Assembly: GCA_021816585.1 (NCBI GenBank)
Contig: JAKAXL010000010.1
Span: forward strand, 1 to 64,000
From: Pseudomonadota bacterium
GTDB lineage: Bacteria > Pseudomonadota > Gammaproteobacteria > Burkholderiales > Burkholderiaceae_C
DNA: 64,000 nt
Direction: 5' to 3'
The position numbers and the translations under genes are program-made. The notes beneath the pieces were generated by a model, which saw only the letters and a list, made by a program, of their open reading frames with translations, was not told the DNA's origin and did no database searches. Shown here one piece after another: positions 18,097 to 28,000 of this stretch (position 1 is the first letter of the stretch; each line of letters begins with the position of its first letter).

Positions 18097-18597
18097 TCAG
18101 CGGATCATCACCCGCGTGCCGACATGGACCCAGCGCGCGAGACGCCGCAGCTGGCGGTTGCTCAGCGCGATGCAGCCGTCGGTCCAGTTGACATGCCGCT
18201 GTACCGCGGGGGAATCCTCGCCCAGGCCGTGGATCCCGATGTCGCCGCCGAGCGCCGTGTCCTGCGGGGGCAGGCGCCCGTGCTGGAAGGCTCGCACGAT
18301 GGCGCGCAGGCTCGGGCCGCCGATGCGGCCCTCACGCCAGGCGCGCAGCGCCGCACGCGGTGTGGGGTAGTCGAGCCCGAAGAATTCGCCGAAGCGACTG
18401 TGGCGGTCGATCCAGGCGACGCGGAAATCCCCGCGCGGCGTGACATCGTCGCCCGCAACGTGCAGGCGGGCCGCGCCGCCGCTGCCGATGGCGATATTGC
18501 CGAACCTCTCCAGGACACGATCATGCCGCGACAGCACCGTCAGCGTCAGCCTGTGCGTATCGACAACCAGGAACGGCGCGCCATGCGCCCACGCCAT
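18097..18597 (-). CDS. L,D-transpeptidase (YkuD family), short form
   Basis: A YkuD catalytic domain of about 160 residues with the conserved His in GDIGIHGLGED and the nucleophile motif NWTDGCIALSN. Such enzymes form 3-3 peptidoglycan crosslinks or attach lipoproteins to peptidoglycan in the periplasm. I give the ATG at 18597 (MAWAHGAPF). The translation just upstream (RRWLAGCAAAVLWPLGAG) looks like a signal-peptide core, so the true start may be an upstream GTG, for example at 18621 or 18789, which would overlap the divergent gene further. Start confidence is low, domain confidence high. Confidence 0.8.
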   Translation of the reverse strand: MAWAHGAPFLVVDTHRLTLTVLSRHDRVLERFGNIAIGSGGAARLHVAGDDVTPRGDFRVAWIDRHSRFGEFFGLDYPTPRAALRAWREGRIGGPSLRAIVRAFQHGRLPPQDTALGGDIGIHGLGEDSPAVQRHVNWTDGCIALSNRQLRRLARWVHVGTRVMIR

Positions 18598-19728
18598 GCC
18601 TGCGCCGAGCGGCCACAGCACGGCGGCCGCGCACCCCGCCAGCCAGCGGCGCGCGCGGGCTGGCTGGCGCGCCTGCGCGCGTGCCTGCTGGGCGCGGGCG
18701 TCGCGCTGGCCCTGGGTGGGGCGCTCGCGCCGCTTGCCCGCGCCAGCAGTTTCGCGCTGCCCGCCGGCGGCGGCAATGTGGTCGGACACATGCGGGTGAT
18801 CACCCTCGAGAACCCGGGCAACACCCTGCTCGATATCGCTCGTCACTACGACCTCGGCTACAACGAGATCACGGCCGCCAATCCGGGAGTCTCGGTATGG
18901 CTGCCCGGAGTCGGCACGCGCATCGTCGTGCCGACCGAATTCATCCTGCCGCCCCGCCCTTGGGTGGGGATTGTCGTCGACATCCCGCAGCGGCGCCTCT
19001 ACTACTTTCCGAAGCCGCGGGCGGGCCTTCCCGCGCGCGTCATCACCTTTCCGATCGGCATTGCGCGGCGCGGATGGCCGACCCCGCTGGGCCGCACGCG
19101 CATCATCGCCAAGTTCCGCGACCCCTCGTGGATCGTGCCGAAGGACATCCTGCAGGAGCACCGCAGCGAGGGCGATCCGCAGTTCCCGCGCTACTTTGCG
19201 CCGGGGCCCGGCAACCCGATGGGCATGCTGGCGATGCAGACCGGCTTCCCGGCGATCTTCATCCACGGCACCGACCGCCCGTGGGGTGTCGGCATGCGCG
19301 TCAGCCACGGCTGCATGCACCTGTATCCGGAAGACGCCGCCTATCTGTTCCCGCGGGTTCCGGTCGGCACGCCGGTACGCGTAATCGACAGGCCGGTGCT
19401 GGTGGGCATGCGAGGCCGCCAGCTGTACGTGAGCGCGGCTCCCGCAGTGTCCGACTACTCGAGCCCCGAGAGCTATGCGACGCGCGCGGTGGCGGCGTTG
19501 TCGCGCCTGCGCGCCCACCACCCGGGCCTGCTTCCCGAGCCGCTGCCGTGGAAGCAACTGCTGGCGGCGGCGCAGGCCAGGCAGATCGTCCCGGTGCCGA
19601 TCGGCCCCGGCGCGTCGCGCGTCGAGCGCGACATCGCGGCGCTGCGACCGGTGGCCTATGCGCTGCCTCCGTATGGAGTCGGCGCCAACAACGCCGCCGT
19701 GCCGCCAGGCGCCGCAACGCGGCGGTGA
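18583..19728 (+). CDS. L,D-transpeptidase (ErfK/YbiS type) with LysM-like N-terminus
   Basis: 381 residues. A basic N-terminus and hydrophobic signal core (LLGAGVALALGGALAPLA) precede a LysM-like segment (NTLLDIARHYDLGYNEITAANPG). The YkuD domain has HGTDRPWGVG and the nucleophile motif SHGCMH, and a Pro-rich tail follows. This matches the ErfK/YbiS/YcfS group that links Lpp to diaminopimelate in peptidoglycan; the Lpp-like gene lies 550 nt upstream. The usual Arg two places after the nucleophilic Cys (SHGCxR) is His here. The ATG at 18583 lies inside the 5' end of the divergent gene; no other ATG precedes the signal core. Confidence 0.85.
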   Translation: MRPRHACAERPQHGGRAPRQPAARAGWLARLRACLLGAGVALALGGALAPLARASSFALPAGGGNVVGHMRVITLENPGNTLLDIARHYDLGYNEITAANPGVSVWLPGVGTRIVVPTEFILPPRPWVGIVVDIPQRRLYYFPKPRAGLPARVITFPIGIARRGWPTPLGRTRIIAKFRDPSWIVPKDILQEHRSEGDPQFPRYFAPGPGNPMGMLAMQTGFPAIFIHGTDRPWGVGMRVSHGCMHLYPEDAAYLFPRVPVGTPVRVIDRPVLVGMRGRQLYVSAAPAVSDYSSPESYATRAVAALSRLRAHHPGLLPEPLPWKQLLAAAQARQIVPVPIGPGASRVERDIAALRPVAYALPPYGVGANNAAVPPGAATRR

Positions 19729-19979
19729 GGGGGGCGAGGGGGGCGGGCGCCCTCGCTCGCCGCGTTCGCCGCCGCCCGCTCCGACCCGTGCGGTTCGGCA
19801 TCGTCGAATCCTTCGGTGAGCGGGTACCGCGGACCCATCCGACGGCGCCGGGACCGCAATAAACAACAAATCAACATCAACGGCTCATGCGCCGTACAGG
19901 TTGGCGGCGCATCATACGTGCAAGGGCTGAGCGTTCGACGAACCAGCCGACGTGGTACGGGGGTATGCAGGATTCATCC

Positions 19980-21305
19980 ATGGATAAGCAGGGCCAGGGC
20001 GACCGCGCGCAGGCGGCCTGGCCGGACTGTGCACGGGCCGGCGACGTGCCGCTGATCGAGTCGGCCATGCTCGGCTTGCTGTTGGCGTACCCCGTGGGCA
20101 TGCTGCTTGTTCCCGGGGCACTCGACGTCGTATTCGTGCTGCTGCTGCTGCTGAGCATCCCGGTGCTGGTGCGTTTGCGCGCGCGAGGCCGCGTTGCAGG
20201 CGCACCGTGGCTGACAGGCTACGTCGTGGCGATGTGCGCCCCGCTGCTGGCCGAATTCGCCAGCCAGCTTGCCAACTGGCAATGGGGCTGGCAGCCCTAC
20301 GACCGTGCCTGGCGTTTCGCGGCGGCCGTGCCGCTTTTCCTGGCCGTGCGCACGATCCGGCCGCGGCGGTTGCGTGCCTGGCGCTTCGGCGTGCTTGCCG
20401 GCGCGCTGGGCTGCGGCGCGGCGGTCGTGCTGGCCCCGGTGGCCTATCGTTTCGACGGGCGCCTCAGCGGGGATTTCCTCAATCCGATCTATTACGGGGA
20501 TTTCGCGGTCAGTCTGGCATTGCTCGCCTTGTTCAGCCAGGACTGGCGGCAGCGCGATGCCCCCTGGTTCAGGGCCTTGAGCTGGCTGGGATTCGTGGCG
20601 GCGGTGTTCGCGGCGGTGAATACCGGTGCCAGGGGAGCCTGGCTCGCGCTGATCCTGCTGCCGCTGCTTTGGCCGCTGGCGCGCGGCAGTGCGCCGAGCG
20701 CGGCGCGCGCGCTCTTGCTGGCCGCAGGCTTCCTGGGAGTATTGGCGCTGCTTTATGTCGCGGTTCCCGAGGTGCGCTTGCGGGTCGGCGAGTTTTTCGC
20801 CAACTGGGCGCAGTTCCGGCGCGGGCAGCTCAACACCTCGCTCGGCATCCGGTTGCAGCATTGGCGCGTGGCGTTGCTGCTGTTCGCGCGGCATCCGTTG
20901 TTCGGCGTCGGCACGCGGCGACTGCCGCGCCTGATGCCCGAACTGGCGCGCCAGGGCTGGCTGACGCACCGCGCGATGCTGCTGGCCATGGGCGAACTGC
21001 ACAGCGAGATCCTCGCGCATGCGGCAGCCCAGGGCAGCGTCGGAGTGGCTGCGACGCTGGCGGTGTATGCGGCGCCCGCGGCGCGTTTCTGGAGCTGCCT
21101 GCGCGCCGATACGGGTCGCGACGTGCGCGCCGCGGCAGCGATGGGCCTTGCATTCGTCGGGGCATTCTTCGTGTTCGGACTGACGGTGCAGACCTTCGAC
21201 CTGGACATGACCATCAGCTACTACGCGCTCACGGTCGCGGTGTTGCTCGCGGCGTGCAGTCCGACTGCGCCGGCCTTGCCCGGGAACTTTTCTGCGAAGG
21301 ACTGA
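19980..21305 (+). CDS. O-antigen ligase/polymerase (Wzy_C/WaaL) family membrane protein
   Basis: 441 residues with 10-12 hydrophobic segments and a large loop. Family hallmarks are NTGARGAWLALIL, the HPLFGVGTRRLP motif after the loop and a conserved His in GELHSEILAHAAAQGSVG. WaaL-type enzymes transfer undecaprenyl-linked glycan to lipid A-core on the periplasmic face; Wzy polymerases and pilin glycosyl ligases share the fold. No LPS genes lie nearby, so the acceptor is open. I prefer the ATG at 19980 because GCAGGA lies 7-8 nt upstream; ATGs at 19965 and 19887 are in frame. Confidence 0.8.
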   Translation: MDKQGQGDRAQAAWPDCARAGDVPLIESAMLGLLLAYPVGMLLVPGALDVVFVLLLLLSIPVLVRLRARGRVAGAPWLTGYVVAMCAPLLAEFASQLANWQWGWQPYDRAWRFAAAVPLFLAVRTIRPRRLRAWRFGVLAGALGCGAAVVLAPVAYRFDGRLSGDFLNPIYYGDFAVSLALLALFSQDWRQRDAPWFRALSWLGFVAAVFAAVNTGARGAWLALILLPLLWPLARGSAPSAARALLLAAGFLGVLALLYVAVPEVRLRVGEFFANWAQFRRGQLNTSLGIRLQHWRVALLLFARHPLFGVGTRRLPRLMPELARQGWLTHRAMLLAMGELHSEILAHAAAQGSVGVAATLAVYAAPAARFWSCLRADTGRDVRAAAAMGLAFVGAFFVFGLTVQTFDLDMTISYYALTVAVLLAACSPTAPALPGNFSAKD

Positions 21306-21351
21306 TCCAACCGGAATTCGCCTCCTGCGGCCTCGCGGCCAGTACCGCCCC

Positions 21352-22872
21352 ATGCTTCCCAGCAAGGCCCAGCCTGTCGGACTGGTACCCTCCGCCGCCA
21401 CGCACCTCGAAGGCGCAGTCGCGCAGCGACGCGCCTTTGCGGTGGTGCTGCTGATCGAGGTCTGGGAGCGCTTCGGCTTCTACGGCATAGCGGGACTGAT
21501 GGTCCTGTACATGGTGCAGGGGCTGGGCTACGCCGACCAGCAGGCCAACCTCACATGGGGCGCGTTGAGCGCACTGGTCTACGCCGTGCCCGCGCTGGGG
21601 GGCTGGATCGGCGACCGCTGGCTGGGAGCGCGCCGCGCCATGCTGGCCGGCACGGTGGTGCTCGCTTGCGGCTACCTGCTGCTTGCGACCTCGGGCGGCG
21701 CCGCGAGCGCGTTGTACCCGGCGCTGGCGCTGGTGGCCATCGGAGTCGGGCTGTTCAAGCCCAACGGCGCGAACCTGGTGCGTCGCATCTACGAGGGGCA
21801 GCCGACGCGCATCGACAGCGCCTTCACCATTTACTACATGGGGGTCAACGTCGGATCCACGGTGTCGATGCTCGCGACTCCCTGGGTCGGCAAGGTCTGG
21901 GGCTGGAGCGCGGCTTTCGGTGTGTGCGGTGCGGGGCTGTTGCTGGGTCTGGCGAACTATGCGCTGTTGCACCGTGCGCTGGCGCCGGTCGCCGTCGGCG
22001 CCGACGCGGCCGCGCCGACTCCGCGGCGAGTGCTCGTGCCGCTGTGCCTGCTGGGCGCCAGCGGGCTGCTGGCGGTGCTGGCCTTGCGTCACGTGGCACT
22101 GGCCATGGCCTGCGTGCTCCTGGTCGCCGCGGGCGTCGTGACGGCCTTCACCGTGCTGATGCGCCGCGGCGACCGACAGGAGCGCAAGGCCCTGGCCACG
22201 GCAGGGGTCCTGATCCTGCAGGTGGGGCTGTTCTTCGTGTTCTACCAGCAGATGTCGACGTCGCTGACGCTGTTTGCGCTGCGCAACGTCGATCCATACC
22301 TGCAGCTGCCCGGCTTGCCCGTGCTGCACTTGCTGCCCGCGCAGTTCCAGGCCCTCAACCCGATCTGGATCATGCTGCTCAGCCCCTTGCTGGCATGGTC
22401 GTACACGCGCCTGGCGCGTGGACGCGGCGACCTGTCCATCGGGCTCAAGTTCGCGCTGGGCTTCGTCGTGGTCGCTGCCAGCTTCGCGGTGTTCGCGGCC
22501 GGCGGGCTCGCGTCCCGCGACGGGCGCGTCCCGGCCGGCTTCATGGTCGGCGGCTACGGCTTGATCTCGCTGGGCGAGTTGCTGCTCAGCGGGCTGGGCC
22601 TCGCGGTGGTCGCGCGCTTCGTCCCGGCACGCTTCTCGGGCTTCATGATGGGCGCGTATTTCGCGGTGAGCGGGATCTCGATGTACCTCGGAGGCTTCGT
22701 CGCCAACCTTGCGCAGCCGCCCGGGCATGCGGTGGCGAGCGTGCAGGACTCCCTTCGCGCCTACACCGCCTTGTTCGGGCGTCTTTCGCTGCTTGCGCTG
22801 TTCGCCACGGGGATCTCGCTGGCGCTGCTGCCCTGGCTGCGGCGCCTGGCGCCGCCGGCAGCGGCGCGCTGA
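21352..22872 (+). CDS. Proton-dependent oligopeptide transporter (POT/PTR family)
   Basis: 506 residues with about 14 membrane helices. Helix 1 holds the family motif EVWERFGFYGI (ExxERF, needed for proton coupling). GGWIGDRWLGARRAM is the MFS loop, and GVGLFKPNGANLV with FTIYYMGVNVGS are the PTR2 signature. It imports di- and tripeptides across the inner membrane with protons. The start at 21352 lies 46 nt after the O-antigen ligase-like gene. Its last codons and stop lie inside a 33-bp tandem duplication. Confidence 0.93.
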   Translation: MLPSKAQPVGLVPSAATHLEGAVAQRRAFAVVLLIEVWERFGFYGIAGLMVLYMVQGLGYADQQANLTWGALSALVYAVPALGGWIGDRWLGARRAMLAGTVVLACGYLLLATSGGAASALYPALALVAIGVGLFKPNGANLVRRIYEGQPTRIDSAFTIYYMGVNVGSTVSMLATPWVGKVWGWSAAFGVCGAGLLLGLANYALLHRALAPVAVGADAAAPTPRRVLVPLCLLGASGLLAVLALRHVALAMACVLLVAAGVVTAFTVLMRRGDRQERKALATAGVLILQVGLFFVFYQQMSTSLTLFALRNVDPYLQLPGLPVLHLLPAQFQALNPIWIMLLSPLLAWSYTRLARGRGDLSIGLKFALGFVVVAASFAVFAAGGLASRDGRVPAGFMVGGYGLISLGELLLSGLGLAVVARFVPARFSGFMMGAYFAVSGISMYLGGFVANLAQPPGHAVASVQDSLRAYTALFGRLSLLALFATGISLALLPWLRRLAPPAAAR

Positions 22873-22909
22873 TCCGGCCTGGCGCCGCCGGCAGCGGCGC
22901 GCGGATCCG
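22844..22909. repeat. 33-bp tandem duplication at the end of the peptide transporter gene
   Basis: 22844-22876 and 22877-22909 are two copies of a 33-bp unit beginning GCCTGGCGCCGCCGGCAGCG, differing at one base (T or G before GATCCG). The first copy contains the transporter TGA stop (22870-22872). The second fills the gap to the convergent histidine kinase, whose stop codon begins at 22911. Recent duplication is likely. It changes neither protein. Confidence 0.9.
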
Positions 22910-22910
22910 A

Positions 22911-24329
22911 TCAGCGCGGGTCCGGCGCGCCGGGAGGGTCGGCTGCCGCATCGCAAGCCGGGTCGCCAGCACCCATGGCCGAATCGGCCGCAGTCGGTGC
23001 ACAGGGCTGACCGTAGCGCACGCGAAGCCCGCCGTGCCGCAGGTTCGCCAGTTCGAGTCGCCCGCCGAGATTGCGCGCGATGCTGCTCATGATGGCCAGC
23101 CCGAGTCCGCTGCCGCCCTGGCCGTCGTCGCGCTGCAGGCGGTTGAAGGCCTCGAAGGCCGAGGCCAGCATGGCCTGCGGAATGCCGGGGCCGTTGTCGT
23201 CGATGTCCACGAGGGTCCAGCGCGAGCCGTCGCCCTGCACGGTCGTGTGGCAGCTCAGATCCACGCGGCTTCCCGGCGGCGAATAGCGCAGCGCGTTGTC
23301 CACCGCGTTGCGCAGCAGCGTGTACAGCTGCGTCGGATCGGCCAGGATCGGCGCGCCGTCGTTGCGTTCGATGCCGAGGTCGATGCGGCGCTGCTCGGCA
23401 AGCGGAAGCAGGTCCTCCAGCACATGCCGGAGCACGCTGCCGGGCTCGACGCGCTGCGTCGTGCCCGCGCGCCCCGACTGCGCCCGCGCCAGGCTCAGCA
23501 GCTGTTCGACCACGGCGCGCGTGCGCGCCAGCCCCGCCAGCATCCCGTGCAGGCGCTCGCGTGCCTCGGGCGGGAGCGGCACGTGATCGAGGTTTTCCGC
23601 CTGCACGGTCAGCGCGGCGATCGGCGTGCGCAATTCGTGCGCCGCATCGGCCACGAAGCGGCGCTCGTGTTCGCGCAGCGCGGCGATGCGCTCGAGCAGG
23701 CCGTTGATCGACTCGACAAAGGGAACCAGCTCGCGCGGAACCTCACGCATGGGCAGCGGGTCCAGGCGCATCTCGCTGCGCGCGTCGACCTGCGCCGCCA
23801 GCCGCAGCACCGGGTTCAGCGCCCGCCGCACCACCGAGGCAGCGAGCAGCGCCAGCAGCGGGATCAGCGCGAGCAGGGGATACAAGGTGCCCAGCGCACT
23901 GTCGGCGGCGGCATCGGATCGCATGTCGGTGCGCTGCGCGGCCGCGATCGCGCCGGCCGGGTCGGCACGCACGAACACCCGCCATTGCTGGCCCGCCGCA
24001 TGCAGCACATGCATGCCCGGTGCGAGGTGGGCAGGCAGCGGAAGTCCCCCCGGCGCGCCCAGGCGCTGCACGACGATGCGCGCATCACGGTCGATCTCGG
24101 CCGCGCGCGCGAGCCGGCTCGCGTCGGGAAGCTGGCCCCCGCCATGCACCAGTTCGGCCATCTGGCGCAGTTGCGCATCCTGCAACCGGTTGGCCTCCAT
24201 GTAGCCGAACACATACGACACCACGGCGGTGCTGGCGCCGACCAGCGCGACGATCAGCGTGGTCCACAGCCAGAGCCGGCGCAGCAGCGAGCGCCTGGAC
24301 CAGCGGCGCAGTCCGGCCAGCGGCTTCAT
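22911..24329 (-). CDS. Sensor histidine kinase (QseC/TctE-like) of the efflux operon
   Basis: 472 residues. A first membrane helix (about 17-42), a periplasmic sensor of about 115 residues and a second helix (about 148-165) are followed by HAMP, HisKA with phospho-acceptor His231 in DAAHELRTPIAAL, and HATPase_c with N-, G1- and G2-box elements (NAVDNALRYSPP, DIDDNGPGIP, GGSGLGLAIM). It phosphorylates the response regulator encoded just upstream, which it overlaps by 4 nt. Last gene of the five-gene efflux operon, so it probably senses an envelope stress or the effluxed compound. Confidence 0.92.
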   Translation of the reverse strand: MKPLAGLRRWSRRSLLRRLWLWTTLIVALVGASTAVVSYVFGYMEANRLQDAQLRQMAELVHGGGQLPDASRLARAAEIDRDARIVVQRLGAPGGLPLPAHLAPGMHVLHAAGQQWRVFVRADPAGAIAAAQRTDMRSDAAADSALGTLYPLLALIPLLALLAASVVRRALNPVLRLAAQVDARSEMRLDPLPMREVPRELVPFVESINGLLERIAALREHERRFVADAAHELRTPIAALTVQAENLDHVPLPPEARERLHGMLAGLARTRAVVEQLLSLARAQSGRAGTTQRVEPGSVLRHVLEDLLPLAEQRRIDLGIERNDGAPILADPTQLYTLLRNAVDNALRYSPPGSRVDLSCHTTVQGDGSRWTLVDIDDNGPGIPQAMLASAFEAFNRLQRDDGQGGSGLGLAIMSSIARNLGGRLELANLRHGGLRVRYGQPCAPTAADSAMGAGDPACDAAADPPGAPDPR

Positions 24330-25051
24330 GGGCGAGGGGGGGCGTCGCCGCCTGCGCGGCCATGGTCGACGCCGGCCGGCTGTTCCGTGCCGGCGTCGCG
24401 GTCGACCACCCAGCCGACCCCGCGCACATTCTTGATCGCCGCCGCGCCGAGCTTCTTGCGGATGCTGTGGATCAGGTACTCGACGGCGTTGCTCTCGACC
24501 TCCTCGTTCCAGCCGTAGATGAGGCTTTCCAGGTCGTCGCGCGACAGCACCGCCCCCGGACGCAGCAGCAGCGCGTACATCAGCGCGTATTCGCGCGCCG
24601 ACAGGCGCACCGTGCTGCCGTCGAAGCTGGCTTCGCGCGTGGCCGGGTCCAGGCGCACCGTGCCGTTGCTCAGCACCGCCTGCGCCTGCCCGCCCTTGCG
24701 CCGCGCCACCGCGCGCAACCGTGCCAGCAATTCCCCGGTCGCGAAGGGTTTGATCAGGTAATCGTCGGCGCCGAGGTCGAGCCCGCGGATGCGGTCATCC
24801 ACGCCGTCGCGCGCCGTGACGATGATCACCGGCAGGTTGTAGCCGGCCTGCCGCGCCGCCTGCAGCACGCCGAGTCCGTCGCGCCGCGGCAATCCCAGGT
24901 CCAGCAGCATCGCCTCGTAGGGCGTCGAGCGCATGGCCAGCAGCGCGGCCTCGCCGTCCTGCACCCAGTCCACCGCATGGGCGGCGTCGCGCAGCGCCTG
25001 CTGCGTCGCCGCGCCCAGCATGGGATCGTCCTCAACCAGCAGGATTCGCAT
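24326..25051 (-). CDS. OmpR-family response regulator (QseB/PmrA/TctD-like)
   Basis: 241 residues. The receiver domain has the acidic pocket (Glu7, Asp8, Asp9), phospho-acceptor Asp51 in LLDLGLP, the Thr in IIVTARD and Lys in DDYLIKPF. The winged-helix domain follows (residues 125-225, ending in VRGVGWVVD). It overlaps the RND gene upstream by 20 nt and the kinase downstream by 4 nt. Its probable target is the CTAAG direct repeat ahead of the operon (30930-30945), giving autoregulation. The last 15 residues are a Gly/Pro-rich tail beyond the usual end. Confidence 0.93.
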   Translation of the reverse strand: MRILLVEDDPMLGAATQQALRDAAHAVDWVQDGEAALLAMRSTPYEAMLLDLGLPRRDGLGVLQAARQAGYNLPVIIVTARDGVDDRIRGLDLGADDYLIKPFATGELLARLRAVARRKGGQAQAVLSNGTVRLDPATREASFDGSTVRLSAREYALMYALLLRPGAVLSRDDLESLIYGWNEEVESNAVEYLIHSIRKKLGAAAIKNVRGVGWVVDRDAGTEQPAGVDHGRAGGDAPPRP

Positions 25052-28000
25052 CGTCGTCTCCCGGCGGGGGCAGATCGGCCAGTTCGTCGGCCAGGTTGCC
25101 GCGCAGCAGCGCGAACAGCGTGGGCATCACCAGCAGCACCAGCGGAAGCTGCACCGCCAGCCCGGCGATGATCGCCACCGCCAGCGGCTGCTGCATCGCC
25201 GAGCCCTGGCCGATGGCCAGCGCCAGCGGAAGCAGGGTCAGGATCGCCGCGATGGTGGTCATCGCGATCGGGCGCATGCGGTTCACGCCGGCCTGCACCA
25301 GGGCCGCGTGCAATCCGATGCGCGGATCGGCCGCCTGCAGCTCCTTGACCTCGCTGAAATAGAAGATCGCCACCTCGGTCACGATGCCCACGATCATGGT
25401 CATGCCCATCATCGCCGAGATGTTGAGCTCGATGCCGCCGACCCACAGCCCCACGAACACCGCCGGCAGCGCCAGCAGCGGCATCGCCAGGATGCTCAGC
25501 GCCACGCGCATGCGCTCGTACAGGAACAGCAGCAGCAGGAACACCAGCAGGACCGCGGCGGCCAGCACCTGCAGCAGGCCCTTGAACGCGATCTGCTGTT
25601 GCTTGTACAGGCCGCCGAGCCGGATGTAGACCCCGCCGGGGTAGAAGCCGGGCGCGTCGATGATTCTCTTCACCGCGGCCACCGTGGAGCCCAGGTCGCG
25701 ACCGCTGATGCGGGCGGTCACCGCGGCCATGCGCTTGAGGTTCTCGCGGATCACCTCGGGTTGCCCGGTCAGCACCGACACCCGCGCCACCTCGGACAGG
25801 CGGAACACGTGGCCGTCGGGCGCGCGCAGCGGCAGCGCCTCGATGGCCTGCGGCGTGCGCCGCATGCCGGGAGCGTCCCACACCCGCACGCCCACCATCT
25901 TCGGGCCCTGTTCGATCTGCGTTGCCACGCGGCCTCCGATCAGCGCTGCCAGCTGCGACTGCACCTGCCTGGCGTCGACCCCCTGCAGCGCCATGCGCGT
26001 GGGGTCGAGGCGGATGTCCAGCGCGTCGCCGGCAACCCGGATGCCGCTGCGCACCTCGACGATTCCGGGAACCTTCGAGATGGCTGCCGCCGTCTTGTGC
26101 GCGAGTTGCGCGAGTTGCACCGGATTGTCGTCGAAGATCTTGATCTCCACGGGCTGCGGCACCGCGGTGAGGTCGCCGATCAGATCCTGCATCAGCTGCG
26201 CGGTGTCGATGTCGATGCCCGGAACCTGGGCGTGGATGCGCGCGCGCACCTGGTCCATGACCTTCCAGATCGGCTCCCGCGGCAGCGGCTTCAGGCGCAC
26301 GAAGAAATCTCCCTCGTTGGCGTGCGTGATGCCTCCGCCGAGCTGCAGCCCGGTGCGCCGCGAGAAGGTCTGCACCTGCGGGGTGCTGCGCAGGATCTGC
26401 TCGATCTGTCCCAGCAGCCGGTCGGTCTCGGCCAGCGAGGTTCCGGGCGGAGTGAGATAGTCGAGCACGAAGCCGCCTTCGTCCATGCGCGGCAGGAAGC
26501 CGCTGCCCACCGCGTGGTAGGCGATCCAGCCGGCGGCCAGCAGCGGCACCACGCCCAGCAGCGCCAGCCAGGGCTTGCGCAGCAGCGCGGGCAGCAGCCG
26601 GGCGTAGGCGCGCTGGAAGGCGACGAGCAGCCGCCCGTGTTCGCGGGTTCGCTCGCGCTCGATGTCGCGCGGCGCGAGCAGGCGATCGGCGAGCAGCGGA
26701 ACGGCCAGCCAGGACACGAAGAAGGAGATCACCAGCGCCGCCGCCATGGTCAGCGCGAGCGCCTTGAAGAACGCCCCGGTGATCCCCGACAGGAAGGCCA
26801 GGGGAATGAAAATGACCACCGTCGATGCGCTCGAACCGGCCAGCGGCTGGAAGAACTCCATCGCCGCGCGCATCACCCCGCTGTGCCGCCGTGTCTCCTG
26901 CGCGGCCGTCGCCGCTCCCGATTCGCCGAGCCGGCGCACGATGTGCTCGCTCATCACGATGGCATCGTCGATCACCAGTCCGACCGCGGCGGCCATGCCG
27001 CCCAGGGTCATGATGTTGAAGCTCATTCCCAGCGCGGCCAGCAGCACCACGGTGGCGGCCAGCACGGCCGGCACCGTGATCATCGCGATCAGCGTGATCT
27101 TCAGGCTGCGCAGGAACAGCAGCAGCACCAGTCCGGCCAGCACCACGCCGATCAGGATGGCGTCGCGCACGCTGACCGCGGACGCGACCACCAGCCGGCT
27201 CTGGTCGTACCAGTTGGCCAGGCGCACCCCTTTGGGCAACGCGGTGCTGGCCAGCAGGTGGCGCACGTCGCGCGCGATCTTCACGCTGTTGCCGCCGGGC
27301 TGCTGGTAGATGTTGAGCAGCACCGCCGGCCGTCCGTCCGCCGTCACCGTGGTCCATTGCGGGACCGTGCTGCGCAGCACTTTCGCGACATCGCGCACGC
27401 GCACCACGCCGCGCGGGGTGGCGCGCACCACGAGTTCGCCGATCTGCCGTGCATCGCGCAGCCGGGAGTCGGCCAGCGCGAGCAGCAGCTTGTAGCGGTC
27501 CTGCAGGTGGCCGAGGGCCTTCACGCCGTTGCCTCCCGACAGCGTGCGCTCGACGTCGCCCAGGCTCAGGTTCAGGGCCTGCAGTCGCGCCGGGTCCACC
27601 ACCACGTGGTACTCCTCCTGCTCCCCGCCCTGTACCTGCACCCGTCCGACGCCGTCGATTCCCGACAGCAGCGGTCGCAGATCGAGCTGCGCCAGGTCGT
27701 ACAGCTGCACCGGGCTCAGGCTCGACGAGGTCAGGCTGTAGGCGATGATCGGGTCGACCGTCGGGTCCATGCGCTTGCTGCGGATGATGGTCCCGGGCGG
27801 CAAGGTCGGCAGCACCTGGTTGGCGGCCTCGTTGACCTGCACCGCAGCCAGGCTCATGCGGCTGCCCCAGTGGAAGGTGACGTAGATGTCGGCGGCGCCT
27901 CGGCTGGTCTTCGAGCGCACCGTGACCACGCCGGGCACGCGGCGGATGGCCTCCTCCAGTGGTTGCGTGACCTGCAGCACCATCTCGCGCGTCGGGCGCA

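Noticed and set aside
26961-26975. Assignment of the RND pump as a CzcA/CusA heavy-metal exporter
   Set aside because: Helix 4 has Asp-Asp as in drug pumps, not the metal-pump motif, and the adaptor has no metal-binding His/Met tail. Substrate left open.
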